A stretch of DNA of 64,000 bases, taken from NCBI GenBank assembly GCA_947034895.1, contig OX344762.1, positions 31,042,760-31,106,759 on the forward strand. Reading direction: 5' to 3'. This stretch comes from Rhytidiadelphus loreus. Taxonomy: Eukaryota > Streptophyta > Bryopsida > Hypnales > Hylocomiaceae. Positions 60,096 to 64,000 of the stretch are shown piece after piece. The notes under the pieces are model-generated. The model did no database searches. It saw only the letters and a program-made list of their open reading frames with translations, and was not told the DNA's origin. Position 1 is the stretch's first letter. The number at the start of each line of letters is the position of its first letter. A program made the position numbers and the translations under genes.

Positions 60096-61671
60096 TTAAT
60101 CAAGCCCTTTTCCTGACAAAAGTATAATGTATGAGTGAAAAAAATTTAGAAATAAAAAATTTTAATTCTGAAAAATCTTTGTGTTGCCCGGTCTCCCAAG
60201 TTTTGAGTTACATGGGCATAACTTTTGTAGAGGGGTACCGATTGAGAAAAAAATTATATTTTCACAAAAGTAATCCATTTTTCTATCTTAAATTTTTTTT
60301 TAAGAAAATCAGGAGACAAATTCAGCCCATAGGTACCAACCTGAAATCCATTTGTCAACGGAAGGGACACTTTGTCCTTTAGGGGTTCAAATGAGCTATG
60401 AAAAGAAATAGAACCCATTGTTGAACTTCGGTATACAATAAGTTTTGTTTAAGGTCCCTATTGATGGTCATGGAAATTATTCTAACAAAAAGAAAAAGAA
60501 AAAGGTACAAGGTCTAAATACTAAATAGCGTTGAAATGCACGATGGTACTATTTTTTTAGGATTTTATAGAAATGCCATTTTTTTAATTAACAAGGATTT
60601 AGGCCCAAAAATTAACCCATTCTTGTACTTTAGGGAGTACTGAAAGAATCCCCATTTGAACTCATGAAAGTAATTTGACTTCGAAAAAAATTAAAATTCT
60701 TAAAAATTATGTATCGTTCCCAACTGTAGAATTCAACACATTTTTATTCTAACCATTTCTTTCTTAAGCCCTAAAGGACTGAGCCATTTTTTGGGTCCAA
60801 AATCATTGAAAACTGCCATTCCTGCTGCGATCATTCACGATGTTGTGAAAATGTTTTCTTTGAAAATGTAACCGTAAGATCTTGAAGTGAACTTGTATGA
60901 GAGGGTGTGGTAAACTTTTTGGGAGTTTTCATCGTACGGATAAAGAGATATTTGCATTCAAAGTTTTTTTTCTTTTTTTTTTCACTATGCTCCAGAATTT
61001 CAGATGCCTTTGACCGCCTCATGCTCAATTTTTTTGCACTACACACCATAAAATTAAAATTTTTTCCTGTAGGTATTGAAGTTGGGCATATGCATACCAA
61101 TTTTCAAAGCAATCCAACACACCTAACACCTCCAAAATAATTTTGCAATGCCATTATGCCACAATGTCCCAGATATTGACAATGCACTAAGTCATCTTTG
61201 AATCAGTTTTCCCACCACATACTTTGAGATTTTGAAAATCCGAACAATGGATACAAAGGCATACTTATATTTGACAAGCAAGAAATTTTTGTTTGGGAAA
61301 ATTTCAAAATTTGAGATTCCTATGACCTTCTGAAGTTTGAAGCTGCTTGGACGATGGGGTTTATAAAGCTTAAAATGAAAACAATCTCCACACACCCTTG
61401 CTAATTGCCACCTCAGCATTCAACAACAATAAGTAGTGCCCTTTTCATTCAAGTCATATGTATCTTTCATAGTTTCATGTGACAAAAAATCATAAGCAGT
61501 ACTTACTCAAATACACCAAACTTTCAAAATGTATAATTATCATATTCCACATATATGGTCATACATCCACATTGCATAATTAGGCACTATATAGTGTGCA
61601 CGCGTACATCCTCATTCTATATTTACTACATACTTCTATAGTTCTATGGTACTATAAAGTACGTTGAACTA
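60096..61671. other. AT-rich DNA between the GC-rich cluster and the kinase-like ORF
   Basis: No gene recognised on either strand. Short open stretches at 60131-60382 and 61192-61419 lack domains. Probably the 3' flank of the minus-strand kinase-like ORF. Confidence 0.45.
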
Positions 61672-63168
61672 CTAATATGAATGGCGGAAGTGCTCATCCG
61701 GCACAGGCCAATTGCACCGACCGGAAAAGAAATTGATGATGTGAGACAAACCGCCATGGTAATTCGAACCTTCACTGCAAGGCCGCTCCATGTATGAGTG
61801 AAACATAAGGGCCAAAACGTGGTGACTCAACTTCGTCAGTTCAGCTGATTCCCGATGCAACTTGCAGTATTCTTCAGACATGCAATCCTTGTTGATGCGT
61901 TGAGCGAGTTTACAAACCGCATATTCTTCTGATGCACGTGATAGATTTGGAATGATTGACCCCTCTGCATCTCTTTTGTGCACATATGCAATCTTTGGGT
62001 CCACCCACCACCTCTTTCTCAAAGCCTCCTCCATATCACTCGCACATGTAAACGTGTACAAAGACTTCATTGGTTCAGAAGCTACGGTAGTCATGCCCCA
62101 ATTGCAGACTTTAATGTACACACGTGACTCGTCTTCAGGAAAGTGAAACATTATGTTGTCTGGAGAGATGTCATTGTGAAGATGTCCAGAAATGTGCATC
62201 GCATTCATGATGTGCAATAATGCCCATGCGAGTTGTGTGCGCTTCTTCCTAAATCGTCCCAGATGGTAAGGTTCAATCAACTCTACCTCTGTTGGCCTCG
62301 AATAGTGCAACCGAATGGCAATGTTGTCTAGATAATCATTATCCAAGTGCATCATGTGCCGTAGTGTTCTGCCATTCCACCAATACGAATACCCTTCATT
62401 TGTTGTTCCATGAACTGCAGCAAACCGTATAACTCTAGGATGTGGAATCCGCACTCCCATTGACTCGTTCTGGTGTTCCAATCTCGCAAGATGAGGTTGT
62501 GTGCGGTGTTGATTGGATAGCTTTGCTGCAAACTCCCAAAATGTAGCTATCCCTGGACACCCTTCAATTCGAACCCTACGAATTGTTGCATATCCACCCT
62601 TCATGGGTTTTTGGTCTTGAGCGATTACTCGTGCTGTGTCGGGAAGCGCTATGAGGTGTTATCTGCCCCGATCCAGTTCAGCCACTCCATCAGTGCTATT
62701 CCACCAACCCAAAGATCCTTGTCTGTTACGGCTCTTTGCAAACGGCTTGCATCGTGCAACAAACAAGTCAGCTTTCAGAATGACTTCACGAAAATCCTCA
62801 TCATTTTCCCGATATTGAGAGCCGTACCTTGCTAGCACCATTGATGCATTCCACAATGCATCGTGGACCCTATTCTCCAAGAATTTTGGAAAGCCTTTCT
62901 TCTCCGTCTCGTGGTGCCATTCCGGAACGCTAAGCGCATTCATCATCAGTTGCCACATGTTCGCCTTGAATTTTTGCGAGCACTCCTTGTTGTACCTAAC
63001 GTATTTGTTGTGTAGTGACATCGTGGTTTCCGACTCATAGAAATTGACGATCAACTTGTTCAAAAATCTCTTGCATGCATCAGAGGGAATGTCCCTACTT
63101 GCCTCATTGTGTGAACCTCCTTCATGCTCCATTTGTTTCCTCTTTGCAGCCTTCTTTGTTCGTGGCAT
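61672..63168 (-). pseudogene. Protein-kinase-like ORF with one in-frame stop, in a repeat context
   Basis: From ATG at 63168 one frame runs 498 codons, interrupted only by TAA at 62661-62659 (codon 170). Residues 2-12 are strongly basic (PRTKKAAKRKQ), like a nuclear localisation signal. Residues 13-169 are hydrophilic and of unknown family. After the stop, from about codon 189, a kinase-like domain follows: Gly-rich loop-like KGGYATIRRVRI, possible VAIK lysine in EFAAKLSN, catalytic loop GHLHNDISPDNIMFH (HxD, P, N). VCNWG stands where DFG is expected, so the metal-binding Asp is Asn. No clear APE motif. It could be a pseudokinase read from ATG 62604 (310 aa), a nonsense-mutated kinase, or an intron-bearing gene. 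The HNDIS type recalls atypical, expanded kinase families rather than receptor kinases. Not a gene I can name. Confidence 0.6.
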
Positions 63169-63389
63169 CGTGATGAACTTCTTGTACGAATGAATATTCG
63201 CAAAATGAAATGATAATTTCAAGTTCAAGTGAAACTCGAACCAAAACTGAAAAAAATGGCAATAAGGGGCCCCCAAAATCGCACTCTTGCTTTCCCAAGA
63301 AGAGGAACCAATGGGGGCATGAACCACCAAGCTCTCCGCTTCACTCTTGCAATATGCAAGGGGGAAAACAAAAGTGAGGATCGGACGGG

Positions 63390-63540
63390 CCCGTCCGACT
63401 CTCTTATACCTTTCCGACGCCCTTTTCCGACGCACGGTCCGCGTTGGAAATCCGACGCCCACGACGCGGCCGACAGATCGGACGGCCCCCGCGAGGCGAA
63501 CGGGCTACCGTGCGATAGATCGGACGGCTCCGATAAATGG
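63390..63540. repeat. GC-rich repeat cluster, right of the kinase-like ORF
   Basis: Contains GGATCGGACGGGCCCGTCCGA, several TTCCGACGC(C/A) units, CAGATCGGACGGCCC and TAGATCGGACGGCTCC within 150 bp. It shares GATCGGACGG with the cluster at 59861-60095 on the other side of the kinase-like ORF. It lies just upstream of that ORF on its strand and could alternatively be its promoter. Confidence 0.7.
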
Positions 63541-64000
63541 TATTTTCACCCCTTAACCCTTTAGGGCCGAGCATGCCAAATTTGGTCGTTTTAAACTGAA
63601 TTTTGGAAATTAAAACACTTTCCTAACCTCATTTGACTGTGAGGTGTAAGTGAGATGTGAGGGCACGGGAATTTCACTTCCAATGAGCCATTGGCCATCA
63701 AATTTGGAGCAATAATGAGTTATCTATGGCAATTTGAAGTTGGGATTTCTAAAGTTTCAAAATACACTGTGGGACATGTTTCTCTATCAAATTTATTTGT
63801 ATATAACGAAAGGGAGCATGAAAACTTCACCATAATGTTCATTATAATTTTTCCTATTTTCTGTAAAAATTTCATCGTAAAGTGAGCTCTTTTGTAATTA
63901 CTACGATTTTTCAAAGATAGAAACTCTAGAAAATCTTATAAATTTCATTTTTTTCCCAAAAAATATTAAAAATTCAGATCTGATAGAAGACATGAATGGT
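63541..64000. other. AT-rich right edge of the window
   Basis: No gene or RNA recognised. Both open stretches here (63691-63885 and the overlapping reverse one) lack any domain. Confidence 0.5.

Noticed and set aside
1..64000. CRISPR arrays, bacterial operons, tRNA or rRNA genes, LTR retrotransposon polyproteins
   Set aside because: None could be supported. The regular repeats are minisatellites or transposon subterminal repeats, and no gag-pol motifs or cloverleaf genes were recognised by eye; a tRNA scan was not possible.

Overview
The window is nuclear DNA of a land plant, most likely a moss. It holds intron-rich genes separated by long AT-rich, transposon-filled spacers. The chalcone synthase closely resembles what I remember of moss (Physcomitrium-type) chalcone synthases. 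The window also carries a plant MurJ (lipid II flippase), a plastid peptidoglycan gene kept by mosses and lycophytes but lost by most flowering plants. The species is not determined; a non-moss bryophyte or lycophyte is not excluded.

Layout. (1) 193-2850 (+): 3' part of a cysteine synthase / beta-substituted-alanine synthase gene with a GC-AG intron; its first exons lie left of the window. (2) 6079-8966 (-): MurJ, four exons, with a predicted transit-peptide exon. (3) 12742-14728 (+): CGLD27/Ycf36-like DUF1230 plastid membrane protein. (4) 14729-26201: gene-poor repeat region with a complete non-autonomous CACTA element containing a giant hairpin. (5) 26202-33485 (-): VPS41 of the HOPS tethering complex, 19 exons. 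(6) 37616-41759 (-): KAPP (signal anchor, FHA, PP2C), 12 exons. It is divergently paired with (7) 43353-46866 (+): SAE1/AOS1, small subunit of the SUMO-activating enzyme, 10 coding exons. (8) 51329-52942 (+): chalcone synthase, two exons. (9) 54088-64000: nested transposon region with a dead LINE, a MULE-like MITE inside it, a CACTA-like element at its 5' edge, and a kinase-like ORF bounded by GC-rich repeat clusters.

All seven host-type gene models were spliced by eye. Exon phases and lengths add up to whole codons: visible part of cysteine synthase 271 aa, MurJ 657, CGLD27 302, VPS41 997, KAPP 565, SAE1 326, CHS 393. The genes belong to separate housekeeping or specialised processes (cysteine synthesis, plastid wall, plastid membrane, vacuolar fusion, receptor-kinase signalling, SUMOylation, flavonoids) and are not an obvious cluster.

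The least explained item is the kinase-like ORF at 61672-63168. It has a kinase-type catalytic loop, an Asn where the DFG Asp should be, a basic N-terminus and a single in-frame stop, and it sits between two clusters of the same GC-rich motif. It is a candidate for an undescribed kinase-carrying mobile element, but no termini or target duplication could be proved from this window alone.
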